Assembly (NCBI GenBank): GCA_963741055.1
Contig: CAVUGU010000015.1
Location: forward strand, 62,001-126,000
Reading direction: 5' to 3'
DNA length: 64,000 nucleotides
Origin: Bog-756 sp963741055
GTDB lineage: Bacteria > Actinomycetota > Acidimicrobiia > Acidimicrobiales > RAAP-2
This document shows, piece after piece, positions 37,668 through 47,595 of this stretch. The notes under the pieces were generated by a model. The model searched no databases, was not told the DNA's origin, and worked only from the letters and a program-made list of their open reading frames with translations. The translations under genes and the position numbers were made by a program. Numbering within the stretch: the first letter of the stretch is position 1; each line of letters opens with the position of its first letter.

Positions 37668-38607
37668 TCCGTTCGGCGACGTAACCCTCCGGGCCGCAGA
37701 GCGACGTCGCCTCGAGCAGCTCGTCGGGAACCATGGCCTCGGCTTCCGCCTTCTTCCCCTCGAGGTAGAGGTCCTGGATCTGTTCCGCCTCCTTCTCGAA
37801 CCCGTAGCGCCGGACGACGTCGTTGTAGAAGTTGCGACCCTTCGCGCCCATCCCACCCACGTAGAGAGCGACCACCGGCCGGGCGAGCTCACGGAGTGCT
37901 CGCACCTCTTCTCCCTCGCCGACCGCGAAGATCCCACCGACCGTGATCTGCAGCGGGTCGAGCGACGGGTCGCGCCGGGCGCGTCCCGCCTCGAGGGAGG
38001 CGCCCCACACGTCCTTCGCCTTCTCGGGGACGAAGAGCATGGGGATCCACCCGTTGGCGATCTCGGCGGTCATCTCGACGTTCTTCTCTCCGAGCGCCGC
38101 GATCCAGATCGGAATCGTCGGTCGGACCGGGTGGGCGATGATCTTGAGCGGCTTGCCGAGGCCGGTGCCCCGTCCTTCGGGGAGCGGCATGTCGTAGTAG
38201 CGGCCGTGGTGGACGAGCACGTCCTTTCTCGCCCACACCTGACGGCAGACGTCGACGATCTCGCGGGTTCGCCCGATCGGCGCGTCGAAGGGCACGCCGT
38301 GCCAGCCCTCGATGACCTGAGGACCCGACGACCCGATACCGAGATGGAACCGGCCACCCGACAGTGTGTCGACACCGGCCGCGGTCATCGCGAGGAGGGT
38401 CGGGGTCCGGGTGAAGATCGGAAGGATGGCCGAACCGATCTCGACACGCTCGGTGAGGGCGGCCAGGTAGCCCATCATGCTCGGCCCGTCGAGACCGTAC
38501 GCCTCGGCCACCCAGACCAGGTCGAGACCCGCCTTCTCCAGTTCGGCCACCTCGGCGGCCGCCTCGCGGAAGCCGCCCGAGTAACTGAGCATCGTGCTGA
38601 TCTTCAT
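37558..38607 (-). CDS. LLM-class F420-dependent oxidoreductase
   Basis: 349 residues. The ATG at 38607 follows GGGAGGGACCG. Luciferase-like TIM barrel: MKISTMLSYSGGFREAAAEV, LVWVAEAYGLDGPSMMGYLA, then SGGRFHLGIGSSGPQVIEGW (the GIGxSGPQVxEGWHG motif of the actinobacterial F420 subgroup). The end is GVTHLQVIPVPVG. It would transfer a hydride between F420H2 and an organic substrate in the cytoplasm; the substrate is unknown. It is converged upon by the hypothetical gene, overlapping 110 bp. Confidence 0.87.
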   Translation of the reverse strand: MKISTMLSYSGGFREAAAEVAELEKAGLDLVWVAEAYGLDGPSMMGYLAALTERVEIGSAILPIFTRTPTLLAMTAAGVDTLSGGRFHLGIGSSGPQVIEGWHGVPFDAPIGRTREIVDVCRQVWARKDVLVHHGRYYDMPLPEGRGTGLGKPLKIIAHPVRPTIPIWIAALGEKNVEMTAEIANGWIPMLFVPEKAKDVWGASLEAGRARRDPSLDPLQITVGGIFAVGEGEEVRALRELARPVVALYVGGMGAKGRNFYNDVVRRYGFEKEAEQIQDLYLEGKKAEAEAMVPDELLEATSLCGPEGYVAERITAFADAGVTHLQVIPVPVGDQRPVDVIAKARDLAG

Positions 38608-38811
38608 CGGTCCCTCCCGGTGCGATCTCGACGCACGAGGATGCGCCGCTCGCGGCGGGGCTCCTCGGCGCACTGATCCTATTGACCGGAGCGGCGTGAT
38701 CCCGGCGGGGGCACCGGCGAGCGCGGTTGGCTATCCTGCGGACCGCGGCCAGGCCCGCACCAGTCGGGTCGGGCACGCAATCGTGGACTGGACGACGACG
38801 GAGGCCGATCG

Positions 38812-39291
38812 ATGGCGAACACGGAGACCAAAGAGAGCGGACTTCCTTCGAAGATCGTGGTCGGCACGGACGGCTCGAAGACCGCAGAGCGCGCGGTGCG
38901 CCGAGCGGCGGCGCTGGCCAAGGCGGTGGGTGCCCAGCTGATCATCGTCACCGCCTACAACAACCGGGCGCCGAGCGGGGTGGCGGCTGCCGGGATGACC
39001 TTCGACGCCGGTTGGGCGGCCGCCGGCCAGTCCGCCGCGGAGAAGTGCGCGGCCGAGTCGGCGGAGAAGGTGATGGCGAACGGGCTCGGCAAGGTGTCGA
39101 CCATGGCGGTCGGGGGCGAGCCGGCCGAGGTGCTGATCCAAGTCGCCGAGAACGAAGGGGCGGAGTTGCTGGTGGTCGGCTCGAAGGGGATGCACAAGAC
39201 CGCCCGCTTCCTGATGGGCCCCATCGCCAACAAGGTGTCGCGGCGCATCGCCTGCGACCTGTTGATCGTCGAGACGGAGAGCGGCGACTAG
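38812..39291 (+). CDS. Universal stress protein, UspA family
   Basis: 159 residues, one Usp domain. It starts KIVVGTDGSKTAERAVRRAA and has the late motif LLVVGSKGMHKTARFLMGPI followed by ANKVSRRIACDLLIV. The G-x2-G-x9-G-(S/N) pattern places it with ATP-binding Usp proteins. It probably acts as a cytoplasmic ATP-dependent sensor in stasis or redox stress. Single gene, converging on the thioesterase 20 bp away. Confidence 0.9.
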   Translation: MANTETKESGLPSKIVVGTDGSKTAERAVRRAAALAKAVGAQLIIVTAYNNRAPSGVAAAGMTFDAGWAAAGQSAAEKCAAESAEKVMANGLGKVSTMAVGGEPAEVLIQVAENEGAELLVVGSKGMHKTARFLMGPIANKVSRRIACDLLIVETESGD

Positions 39292-39311
39292 CCGGTCCGG
39301 TCTCTCGCGGT

Positions 39312-40123
39312 TCAGTCCCAGAGACGAACGCTCATCGACTGGCTCGCGGTCGCGAGCAGCGCGCCGTGCTCCGACCAGAGCGAGGCGGTGCCGTGCCCGT
39401 ACCCGTCGACCACCGCCTGGATACGGATGTCGCAGAGGACCCACTCGGTCGGCTCGAGGCGCACCACCCGCAAGGTGTTGTCGAGGCTCCTCGACATGAC
39501 CCGGCGACCGAGTGGCTGCGAGACGGCGCCAGTCACGTAGTCGCCGATGATGGCGAGGGTCGCGGCCGATGGCTCGAGATGACCCGGAACCCGCGCCCAG
39601 AGGGCACTGTCCGATTCGCCTGGACCCTCGAGACCCGAGACGATCTCCTCGAAGGTGCGTCCCCGCGCCAGACGCACGTCGACGCGGTCGAAGATCGACG
39701 ACGAGGTGATCGCGGGGATCCGTCTCGGTGGGCACTCCTCCGGCGGGGGAACCTCCGGAGGCTCGATCCACACACCCTCGACACCGATCGATCCGGGGAA
39801 GCCGGCTGCGCCGTTGACGGTGAGGATCTCCTGTCCGCCCACTCGCCCCACCACCCGACCCTGGGTGACCCGACGCCCCTCGGCGGCGAGGAACACCGCC
39901 AACTCGAGGTCGGATCCGGTCGCCGCGTACGAGAGGTACTGCGCGGTCGCCCACACCGTGGGTCGCCCGGTCGCCGCCTCGAGGGCGACGAGTGCCGCGC
40001 CGAGCCCGCAGCCGCCGAAGAGGAAATTGCCCGGCGTGGAGAGCTCCGGCGTGACGGAGAGAGCCGCCAGCGCAGGTCGTCGCCGGCCCGGTGCATGCCG
40101 AGGAACTCCTCCGCCTGGGTCAC
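39312..40123 (-). CDS. Acyl-CoA thioesterase-like protein (hot-dog fold, one frameshift)
   Basis: About 270 codons; the proposed GTG at 40123 gives VTQAEEFLGMHRAGDDLRW. The frame slips near 40060 into ALSVTPELSTPGNFLFGGCG, then TVWATAQYLSYAATGSDLEL. The pattern of two hot-dog halves, the second with SSIFDRVDVRLARG and WARVPGHL, ends LATASQSMSVRLWD and matches TesB/4HBT_3-type thioesterases. Hydrolysis of acyl-CoA is expected. It lies 40 bp downstream of an acyl-CoA dehydrogenase gene, so the two probably act on the same acyl-CoA pool. Confidence 0.75.
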
Positions 40124-40163
40124 GGTCCGCGGTGCCGGCTTCCTCCCACCCGGTCCGAGCCGC

Positions 40164-41382
40164 TCAACTCCTCGGCACCTTCGACCACGGCACGTCCTTG
40201 TCGACCCGGACGTCACCGGGCAGTCCGAGGATGCGCTCACCGAGGATGTTCCGCTGGATCTCCGAAGTGCCGCCTTCGATCGAGTTCGCCCGCGAGCGGA
40301 TGAACATCCTTCGCGCCGAGCCCGGCGGACCGACCAGCCCGAGGACCTCCGAGCGCCGCATGGTGTAGTCGTACCCGACGAGGCCGTCCGCACCGAGCAG
40401 GTCGATACAGAGCTCGTAGATCCGCTTGTTGACCTCGGCGAACATGAGCTTGGCGATCGAACCCTCCGGCCCGGGGTTGCCGACCTTGCGGTTCTGCGCC
40501 GCCCGCATGTTGGTCAGCCGAAGCACCTCCGCCTCGATCCAGGCGCTCATCAGCCGGTCGCGGTCGGCAGGCGCGGCGGGGTGAGCCCTCTCGCCCGAAG
40601 ATCGAGACGGCCTCCGCGATCGCACCCGATCCACGCGCCGGCCCGAAGCCGGAGCCGCCGGCCCCGCCGATGGAGGTGCGCTCGTTGGACAGGGTGGTCA
40701 TCGCGACCCTCCAGCCCTCGCCCACGTCGCCGACGCGATCGGCATCGGAGACCCGCACCTCGGTCAGGTACACCTCGTTGAACTCCGCTTCGCCGGTCAT
40801 CTGACGGAGCGGACGGACGTCGACGCCCGGGAGGTGCATGTCCAACGCGAAGTAGGTGAGTCCCTTGTGCTTCGGAGCCTCGGGATCGGTCCGGACCACG
40901 AGCATGCCCCGGTCCGCCACGTGGGCAAGGGTGTTCCAGACCTTCTGTCCGGACACCACCCACTCGTCTCCGTCACGTACCGCCCGGGTGGCGAGGCCGG
41001 CCAGGTCGGAACCGGCGCCGGGCTCGCTGAAGAGCTGACACCACGAGGCCTCGCCGGTGAAGGTCGGTTTGAGGATCCGCCGGCGGAGCTCGTCGGAACC
41101 GTGGGTGACCACCGTCGGACCTGCCATGGTCAGCCCGAAGAACTCCAACGCCGTAAAGGGCTTCGCCCCGGCCTCGGCGAGGCGGCGGTCGACGATGCGC
41201 TGCAGGTTCGGTGCGAGCCCGAGGCCGCCCCAGCCCTCGGGGAACGAGACCCATGCGAGCCCGAGGTCGAACTGCCGCGAACGGAACTCGACGGCGCCGG
41301 TGCGCCGCGGGTCGAGCTCCGCGAGCAAGGTGTCGACCCGTTCCTCGAGCACTGCCTCGTCCTCGCGCACCGTGGTCACCAT
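40164..41382 (-). CDS. Acyl-CoA dehydrogenase, FadE type (one frameshift)
   Basis: About 405 codons from the ATG at 41382. N-terminal FPEGWGGLGLAPNLQRIVDR, FAD-binding QLFSEPGAGSDLAGLATRAV, WVVSGQKVWNTLAHVADRGM. The frame breaks near 40590 and the C-terminal domain continues from ~40630 as LTNMRAAQNRKVGNPGPEGS and SIEGGTSEIQRNILGERILG. The Glu of EGGTSEIQ is the expected position of the catalytic base. It is predicted to introduce an alpha-beta double bond in acyl-CoA, as in actinobacterial fatty acid or sterol side-chain degradation. It lies 46 bp downstream of pdxH. Confidence 0.85.
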
Positions 41383-41428
41383 CGACACAGAAGATACCGC
41401 CGCCTCCGTGCCGGCACCGAGCCTTCCC

Positions 41429-42050
41429 TCACGGTTGGAGCCGGGTGAGCCGCCAAGCCGGCCCGCGGGCGTGTAGAGAAGGCGGTCGTGCAGACGGTTC
41501 TCGCGGTGTTGCCAGAACTCGTAGGAGCGCGGGCACGACCCGGAACCCTCCCCACCAGGGGGCCGCGGCACGTCCACGCCGGCAAAGCGCTCGTCCGAGG
41601 CGGCTCGACCTCGGCCTCGAGCGGACCGCGGTCGCTCGACGGGCCGGCTCTGGCGGGAGGCCCGCAGGCGCTGAGCTGGCTCTCCGCGGGCCCGGGACGC
41701 GAAGTAGGCATCGGACTGCGTCGTCACCGACCCGTCTCGACCGACACCCTCGATCCGGACCTGACGCCCGAGCGGCTCCCAGTGGAAGAGGAGCGCCGCC
41801 TCTGGGTTGTCGAGTGAGCTCGCGACCCTTTCGGCTCTCGAAGTTGGTGAAGAAGGAAAAGCCCTCGGGCCCGAAGGACTTGAGGAGGACCATCCGCACC
41901 GAAGGCCGCCCGGCCAGGTCGACGAGGCGACCGCCATCGACTCCGGGCATCGGCATCACGGCGGCGGCGGCGTCGATACCAGCGACCGAATTGCACCAGC
42001 GGATCGGGGTCGACGTCCGATTCGTCGAGCGGCTCGCCCACGGCCTCCAT
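41429..42050 (-). CDS. pdxH: Pyridoxamine 5'-phosphate oxidase family protein (multiple frameshifts)
   Basis: Reassembled from three frames: EPLDESDVDPDPLVQFGRWY (start ATG 42050), MVLLKSFGPEGFSFFTNFES (41959 frame), NPEAALLFHWEPLGRQVRIE and SDAYFASRARG (41937 frame), PWWGGFRVVP, SYEFWQHRENRLHDRLLY, and the end PAWRLTRLQP with TGA at 41431-41429. RMVLLK, EAALLFHWEPLGRQVR, EFWQxRxxRLHDR and a terminal WRLxRLxP are the FMN/PLP-binding blocks of PdxH in their normal order and spacing. It oxidises PNP/PMP to PLP using FMN. About five breaks make this the most damaged enzyme gene here, yet every block survives. Confidence 0.75.
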
Positions 42051-42136
42051 GTACCGCGACCCTACGGGCGTCGTGCCGGGTCCGCGGGCCGGATCCCAGG
42101 CGGCGCCTCCGAGAGGCGTTGCTAGCCTCCGCTCGC

Positions 42137-43350
42137 ATGCCGCCGCACATCGACGTCGAGGCAGAGCGGGCGCGGACACCGGGGTGCGAGCGCGTCGTCC
42201 ACCTCAACAACGCGGGAGCCGCCCTCCCCACCAGAGCGACGCTCGAAGCGGTCATCGGTCACCTCCGGCGCGAGGCGGAGCGGGGTGGGTACGAAGCGGC
42301 GACCGCGGCCTCGGCCCAGCTCGAGGAGGTCCTCCACGCGGTCGTCGCGACTGATCGGTTGCGCATACGACGAGATCGCGCTTACCGGCTCGGACACCCA
42401 GGCGTGGACGAAGGCGATGTGGGGGTTCGCACTCGGGGCAGGCATCTCGAGCGGTGACCGACTGCTGGTCGACCGCCTCGCCTACAACAGCCACTACCTC
42501 GGGCTCCTCCAAGTGTGCGAGCTCACCGGCGCGACGATCGAAGTGGTACCGAGCACCGTGGACGGCTCCCTCGACGTCGGCTCGCTGACCGGGGCGCTCG
42601 AATCGGGTCCGGTCGCCCTCGTCGCGGTCACCCACGTGGGCACCCACCGCGGACTGGTCAACCCGGTCGAGGAGGTGGGACCCCTCTGCCGGACGGCCGG
42701 GCGTGCCGTTCTTCGTCGACGTGTGCCAGAGCGTCGGCCAGCTGGCGGTCGACGTCGACGCGGTCGGCTGCGACGTGCTGACCGCGACCGGACGGAAGTG
42801 GCTGCGTGGGCCGAGAGGCACCGGGTTCCTCTACGTGCGCAAGGACTTCGCCGAGCGGCTCCGTCCCCCGGGCATCAGCGAGGCCTCCGCCCGGTGGCTC
42901 GACCCGGACCGTTACGAACTGCGAGCCGGCGCGGCCCGCTTCTTCGAGTTCGAGGCACCGATCGCCGCGCAGCTCGGCCTCGGGGTGGCGGTCGAGCACG
43001 CGCTGGGGCTCGGGCTCGAAGCCATCGCCGGACGAGTGGGTGCCCAGGGCGAAGCGCTTCGCCGCGGGCTGGCAGCGGTCGACGGGGTCGAGATCCACGA
43101 CGGAGGCGTGCGGCGCTCGGGCATCGTGACCTTCACCGCAACCGGTGTTGCACCGGAGCTCGTCGCTCAGAACGCGCGTCGGCCGTCGGGCATCAACGTC
43201 TCGGTGAGCACGTCGCCCTGGGCGCTGCTCGACATGACCGCACCGAGGCCGACGTCGGTGGTCCGGGCCTCGCCGCACTACTACAACACCGACGCGGAGC
43301 TCGACCGGTTGGTGGAAGTGGTCGCGTCCTGCTCGACCTCATCCGGCTGA
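42137..43350 (+). CDS. Class-V aminotransferase-fold PLP enzyme (two frameshifts)
   Basis: About 404 codons. The ATG at 42137 begins MPPHIDVEAERARTPGCERV, then LNNAGAALPTRATLEAVIGH. It breaks near 42355, continues CAYDEIALTGSDTQAWTKAM and SHYLGLLQVCELTGATIEVV, and breaks near 42700. It then runs FFVDVCQSVGQLAVDVDAVG and DVLTATGRKWLRGPRGTGFL to the stop. Lys in TGRKWL should bind PLP and the Asp of FVDVCQSVG should contact the pyridine nitrogen. It is similar to isopenicillin-N-epimerase/selenocysteine-lyase-like proteins; the reaction is not certain. It is divergent from pdxH, which makes its cofactor, with 86 bp between starts. Confidence 0.8.
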
Positions 43351-43481
43351 ACCTCGCCCGGCTCGGGCCGGCCTGGCTGATCTCGTCGTCGAAAAACTTG
43401 TGGCAAAGCGCGTCGGAAAGGTCTTTACTGACGAACAGGTGATGTCACCGACAAGAGCGTGAACGTGAAACGGGGTGGGCG

Positions 43482-44799
43482 GTGTGCGACTTTCGGAAGT
43501 GGGGACGGCGGACTGAAGCTCGAGGGCGCAGGAGTCGTGCCAGCAAGACCGAAAGAAGGAGCCGGCACCTCCTTGCGGTGATCGCGGCCTCGGCTTTGGT
43601 CGTGGCGGTGGCTCCCGGGGTCGGCGTCGGCGCAGCCGGAGCAGTCGCCGCCTCGAGCGGCGCAGTCAGCGCTTTCGGGGATGCCACTCCATACAGCGCA
43701 CCCGTCGGAAACCAGTTGAACGCCCGGATCGCCGGGATCGCGTCCACTCCCGATCACAAGGGGTACTGGTTGGTCGGCGCCGACGGAGGCGTCTTCAATT
43801 ACGGCGACGCCGGGTTCTACGGCTCGGGGGTCGGGTCGCTCCCGTACCCCCTCGGCGGGATCGTCGGGATCGCTCCGACCCCCGACGGTCGCGGGTACTG
43901 GATGGCCGGCTCAGTGGCCTCACCTACCAGTTCGGCGACGCGCCGGATGAAGATCCCGCCGGCCGGGCTGTTTCCCAATGCCCCGATGGTCGGGATCGCA
44001 GCGGTGCCTCAGGCAGTCGGCTACTGGCTGGCCGGTGCCGACGGCGGGGTGTTCGGATTCGGAGCCGCGGCGTTCTACGGCTCGATGGGGGGTCACCCGC
44101 TCAACGCCCAAGTGGTCGGGATCGCCGCCACGCCCGACGGTGGCGGCTACTGGCTGGTTGCGGCCGACGGGGGTGTCTTCAGCTTCGGCGACGCGGCCTT
44201 CCACGGCTCGATGGGCGGCCACCCGCTCAACGCCCCGATCGTCGGGATCGCTCCGACTCCCGACGGTGGCGGCTACTGGCTGGTGGCGGCCGACGGGGGG
44301 GTCTTCAGCTTCGGCGACGCGGCCTTCCACGGTTCGCTCGGCGCGACACCGCCGAGCGCTTCCACCCCGGTCGTCGGGATGGCGACCACTGTCCGACGGC
44401 AACGGCTACTGGCTCGCGACCACCGACAAGAGCCTTCCCGCACCCGCCCCGGTGCCCTCCGTCGCATACGACTGCAACCAACCCTCCAACCCGTTGGCAG
44501 TGGAGCCGAGCTCCATCTCGCTCGCCTGCGCGGACGGAAACGCCAGCCTGATCGACCTCACCTGGTCCTCGTGGACGGCCAGCGGTGCCTTGGCCAGCGG
44601 CGCGTACACCCACAACCTCTGCCAGCCCGATTGCGCGCAGGGCACCTTTGCCACCTCCGCCGCCAGCGTCTGGCTCGGCTACCCGGTCGAGACCGGCGCC
44701 GGCGAGGAGTTCTCCACGGTCCGATACACCTACGCCGACCCGTCGGTCCCGGGTGGGTGGGCGACCTTCACCGCACTGCTGGAAACCAGCCCCGGCTGA
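43482..44799 (+). CDS. Secreted GYWL-repeat protein (frameshifted)
   Basis: About 439 codons; GTG start at 43482. A basic N-terminus precedes LAVIAASALVVAVAPGVGVG, a signal peptide. Five or six repeats follow: GYWLVGADGGVFNYGDAGFY, GYWMAGS..., GYWLAGADGGVFGFGAAAFY, then two copies of GYWLVAADGGVFSFGDAAFH. The second repeat is spoiled by two compensating shifts between ~43910 and ~43970; the neighbouring frame reads LTYQFGDAPDEDPAG. A last shift near 44390 leads to NGYWLATTDKSLP and a C-terminal domain (LTWSSWTASGALASGAYTHN, then GYPVETGAGEEFSTVRYTYA) of unknown fold. Probably an extracellular propeller-like structural protein. Confidence 0.75.
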
Positions 44800-44801
44800 G
44801 C

Positions 44802-45596
44802 TCAGCTCTCCGGGCGCGCCCTCGGGAAGAGCTGCTCGAAGAGACCGTCCACCCCTGAGCCGTGGAGGGTCAGGCCGCCGTCGACGACGAGGTTCTGACC
44901 GGTGATGAACCGGGCCAGGTCCGAGCAGAGGAAGACGACCACGTCGGCGATGTCCTCGGGCGCTCCGACCCGACCGACCGGTGTGGTGCGCTCGAAGCGC
45001 TCTTCTTCGTGCGGGAGGAATTGAAACCACGGCTCGGTCATCGGGGTCAGGATCATCCCCGGCGAGACCGAGTTGACCCGGATGTCGGGCCCGTACTCGA
45101 GCGCCGCCGACGCGGTCAGCGCGATCACCCCGGCCTTTGCCGCGGAGTAGGGCGCCTCCCCCGCTGCCGGCCGGGTCCCGCTGATCGACGCGGTGGACAC
45201 GATGCTGCCTCCGCCGGACGACCGGATGTGGGGGACCGCGGCCCGGAACCCGAGGTACACGCCGGTCAGGTTGACCGCGACCAAACGGTTCCACTCCTCG
45301 GGATCCCACCGGTGCAACGAGGACTGGTTGCCGATCCCTGCGTTGTTGAAGAGGAGGGTGATCCCCTCCATGGCCTCGGCTGCGGCGTCGACCGCGGCGG
45401 TCAGCCTGGCCGGATCGGTCACGTCGGCAACGTGGGCGCTGCCACCGATCTCCTTCGCCACCTCGGCCGCCGCGTCGCCGTGGAGGTCGATCACCGCGAC
45501 CGTCGCACCTTCCTCGGCCATCCTTCGGGCGGTGGCACGGCCGATGCCCGAGCCACCTCCGGTGACGACCGCTCGCTCGCCGTCCAACAGACCCAT
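44802..45596 (-). CDS. SDR-family oxidoreductase
   Basis: 264 residues. The ATG at 45596 follows GAAGGGAGCG. The Rossmann motif is TGGGSGIGRATA; Asp in AVIDLHGD marks NAD(H) preference; NNAGIG is present; the catalytic set is S (ASISG) and Y-X3-K (APYSAAKAG). The end GQNLVVDGGLTLHGSG is classical. It is predicted to be an NAD-dependent alcohol/ketone dehydrogenase of lipid or steroid type. It converges on the GYWL-repeat gene, 2 bp away, and follows TagI by 34 bp on the same strand. Confidence 0.88.
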   Translation of the reverse strand: MGLLDGERAVVTGGGSGIGRATARRMAEEGATVAVIDLHGDAAAEVAKEIGGSAHVADVTDPARLTAAVDAAAEAMEGITLLFNNAGIGNQSSLHRWDPEEWNRLVAVNLTGVYLGFRAAVPHIRSSGGGSIVSTASISGTRPAAGEAPYSAAKAGVIALTASAALEYGPDIRVNSVSPGMILTPMTEPWFQFLPHEEERFERTTPVGRVGAPEDIADVVVFLCSDLARFITGQNLVVDGGLTLHGSGVDGLFEQLFPRARPES

Positions 45597-45630
45597 GGTC
45601 GCTCCCTTCCTCGCGGCCTCGTGACCCGCG

Positions 45631-46251
45631 CTATCCGTGCTTCGCCGGGCAGCCGACGAGATGATCGTCGACGACGCCGACCGACTGGAGGAACGAGTAC
45701 ACGATGGTCGATCCGACGAAGGTGAACCCTCTCGATTTGAGGTCCTTCGAGAGCCGGTCCGAGAGCTCGGTCTTCGCGGCAAGCTGGGCCATGGTGCGCG
45801 GTCGGTGGACGACGGGTGTGTCGTCGACCCACTCCCAGAGGTACTTGTCGAACGTGCCCTTCTCCTCACGCACTTCGAGGAAGGCGCCGGCGTTTCGGAC
45901 CGCGCCGCGGACCTTGAGCCGGTTCCGTACGATGCCCGGGTCCTCGAGCAGCCCGGCGATCTCGGTCTCGCCGTAGGCGGCGACCCGTGCCGGGTCGAAT
46001 CCGTCGAGAGCCTTCCGGTAGTTCTCACGCTTGGCGAGGATGGTCGACCAGGAGAGCCCGGCTTGTGCACCCTCGAGCACCAGCATCTCGAAGAGGTGGC
46101 GGTCGTCGTGGGAAGGCACGCCCCACTCCTCGTCGTGATAGGCGCGCATGGCGTCCGAGCTCTCGGCCCAAGGAAGCGTTTGCCGGCAACGGGACGGCGA
46201 CGAGCGGAGCCCGTCGAGGCCGTCGTGGGAGCAGCGTTTCGATCCGGCCAC
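45631..46251 (-). CDS. tag: DNA-3-methyladenine glycosylase I
   Basis: 206 residues. Motifs in order: RAYHDEEWGVPSHDDRHLFE, MLVLEGAQAGLSWSTILAKR, FDPARVAAYGETEIAGLLED and GIVRNRLKVRGAVRNAGAFL. Near the end, YSFLQSVGVVDDHLVGCPAK carries the C-terminal Cys/His of the zinc site. The Glu of LEGAQAGLSW is the family's purine-contact residue. It removes 3-methyladenine from alkylated DNA in base excision repair. The N-terminal RC(...)PWAE block is slightly stretched compared with the usual RCxWA, so a small local indel is possible. Divergent from yjbQ. Confidence 0.9.
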   Translation of the reverse strand: MAGSKRCSHDGLDGLRSSPSRCRQTLPWAESSDAMRAYHDEEWGVPSHDDRHLFEMLVLEGAQAGLSWSTILAKRENYRKALDGFDPARVAAYGETEIAGLLEDPGIVRNRLKVRGAVRNAGAFLEVREEKGTFDKYLWEWVDDTPVVHRPRTMAQLAAKTELSDRLSKDLKSRGFTFVGSTIVYSFLQSVGVVDDHLVGCPAKHG

Positions 46252-46320
46252 CGCTCGAAGCTATCCCCGCGGGCGGATCGCCGCGGCCGTCCGAGTGGGG
46301 CCCGGTGCGAAGATGGGACG

Positions 46321-46722
46321 GTGGAGACCACGCTCATCGACCTCGACACCACAGGGCGCACGGTCGTCGACCTGACCGAGGCCCTCCACCGGTTCTGTGC
46401 CGGCCGCGGCGACGGATTGGTCAACCTGTTCGCGCCCCATGCGACGGCCGGCCTCGCCCTGATGGAGGTCGGCTCGGGCTCGGAGAGCGACCTCGAGGAG
46501 GCGCTCCTCCGACTGCTGCCGCGCGACGACCGCTACCGGCACCGACACGGCTCTCGCGGACACGGCGCGGACCACCTGCTGCCGGCTCTGGTGAGCCCCT
46601 CCCTCACCGTTCCGGTCGCGGACGGAAGACCGCTCCTCGGCACCTGGCAGAGCGCGGTCCTCGTCGACACCAATGCGGACAACCCCCACCGCGAGGTCCG
46701 CCTGACCTTCCTCCGTGGCTAG
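46321..46722 (+). CDS. YjbQ / UPF0047 family protein
   Basis: 133 residues with a GTG start (VETTLIDLDTTGRTVVDLTE). Family marks: LVNLFAPHATAGLALMEVGS, the His-rich RYRHRHGSRGHGADHLLPAL and GTWQSAVLVDTNADNPHREV. The conserved His residues form the active or metal site of YjbQ proteins, some of which show thiamine-phosphate synthase side activity. The true physiological reaction is not settled. Cytoplasmic. It is followed 72 bp later by the SCO1-like gene. Confidence 0.85.
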   Translation: METTLIDLDTTGRTVVDLTEALHRFCAGRGDGLVNLFAPHATAGLALMEVGSGSESDLEEALLRLLPRDDRYRHRHGSRGHGADHLLPALVSPSLTVPVADGRPLLGTWQSAVLVDTNADNPHREVRLTFLRG

Positions 46723-46794
46723 CTCCCCGAATTGCCCACCACATGGGCCGATCGATACCTTGCGCGGCATCACCGCCCGCAGACCAGAGGAAAG

Positions 46795-47580
46795 ATGGCT
46801 CGCCTGATCGCGACGATCCCGACCACTCGGACCCGCCTCGTCGCAACCCTCTCCGCCCTCGCCTTGGTGCTCACCGCTTGCTCGGCCGCGGCCGGCGCAC
46901 CCGGGCCACCGTCGGCTTCGTCGGGCGTGATGCTCTCGAGGACCGTGCCGGCTTCGATCACGGAGCTCCCCTTGACCGACCAGCACGGGCACGTGACCGA
47001 CCTGGCCGCGCTGCACGGCCGGACGGTGATGATCGTGCCGTTTCTCACCCTTTGCCAGGAGACGTGCCCCTTCGACACGGGAAACCTGGTCCAGGTCCAG
47101 CGCGCGCTCGACCGATCGGGTGCCGGCTCGAAGGTGGTGCTGATGGAGGTCAGCGTCGACCCCGGACGCGACAGCCCCGCTCGGCTGGCGGCCTACGCAC
47201 AGCTGAGCGGCGCGAGCTTCGAGCTGGTCACCGAGTCGCCGGCCACGCTCACCGCCTTCGAGCACTACTTCGCCTGGTACGTCCAGACCGTTCCCGAGGA
47301 CGATCCACCCGGCATCGACTGGTGGACCCATCAGCCGCTGACCTACGACGTGGACCATTCGGACGGCTACACGCTCATCGACCCCTCCGGTGTGGAGCGA
47401 TTCGAGACCGGGGCGTCGCCCGATTTCTCGGGCGGACTCAGCCCGACGCTCCGGCATTTCCTGAGTCCCCATGGGCAGAGCGAGGTCGCCCACCCCGCCC
47501 AGCCCGGTTGGACCCCGACCCTGGCACTCGCCTCGCTCGGCTGGATGCTGCACGAGCACATCGCACCGGCGTCCTCATGA
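46795..47580 (+). CDS. SCO1/SenC-family copper chaperone lipoprotein
   Basis: 261 residues; the ATG at 46795 follows AGAGGAAAG. Lipobox LVLTAC with lipidated C29. Thioredoxin-like fold with the copper-binding pair C87-x3-C91 (FLTLCQETCP) and distal His188 (DVDHSDG), the three Cu ligands of SCO proteins. VSVDPGRDSP is the family strand motif. It delivers copper to the CuA site of cytochrome oxidase on the outer face of the membrane. The insertion around 160-185 (WYVQTVPEDDPPGIDWWTHQ) is common in actinobacterial copies. It is cotranscribed with the CtaG-like gene 15 bp downstream. Confidence 0.9.
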   Translation: MARLIATIPTTRTRLVATLSALALVLTACSAAAGAPGPPSASSGVMLSRTVPASITELPLTDQHGHVTDLAALHGRTVMIVPFLTLCQETCPFDTGNLVQVQRALDRSGAGSKVVLMEVSVDPGRDSPARLAAYAQLSGASFELVTESPATLTAFEHYFAWYVQTVPEDDPPGIDWWTHQPLTYDVDHSDGYTLIDPSGVERFETGASPDFSGGLSPTLRHFLSPHGQSEVAHPAQPGWTPTLALASLGWMLHEHIAPASS

Positions 47581-47595
47581 GGAGGGACTGACCTC

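Noticed and set aside
43438..43449. GGTGA-TG-TCACC inverted repeat before the GYWL-repeat gene
   Set aside because: Arms of only 5 bp are expected by chance in this base composition; no supporting promoter geometry.
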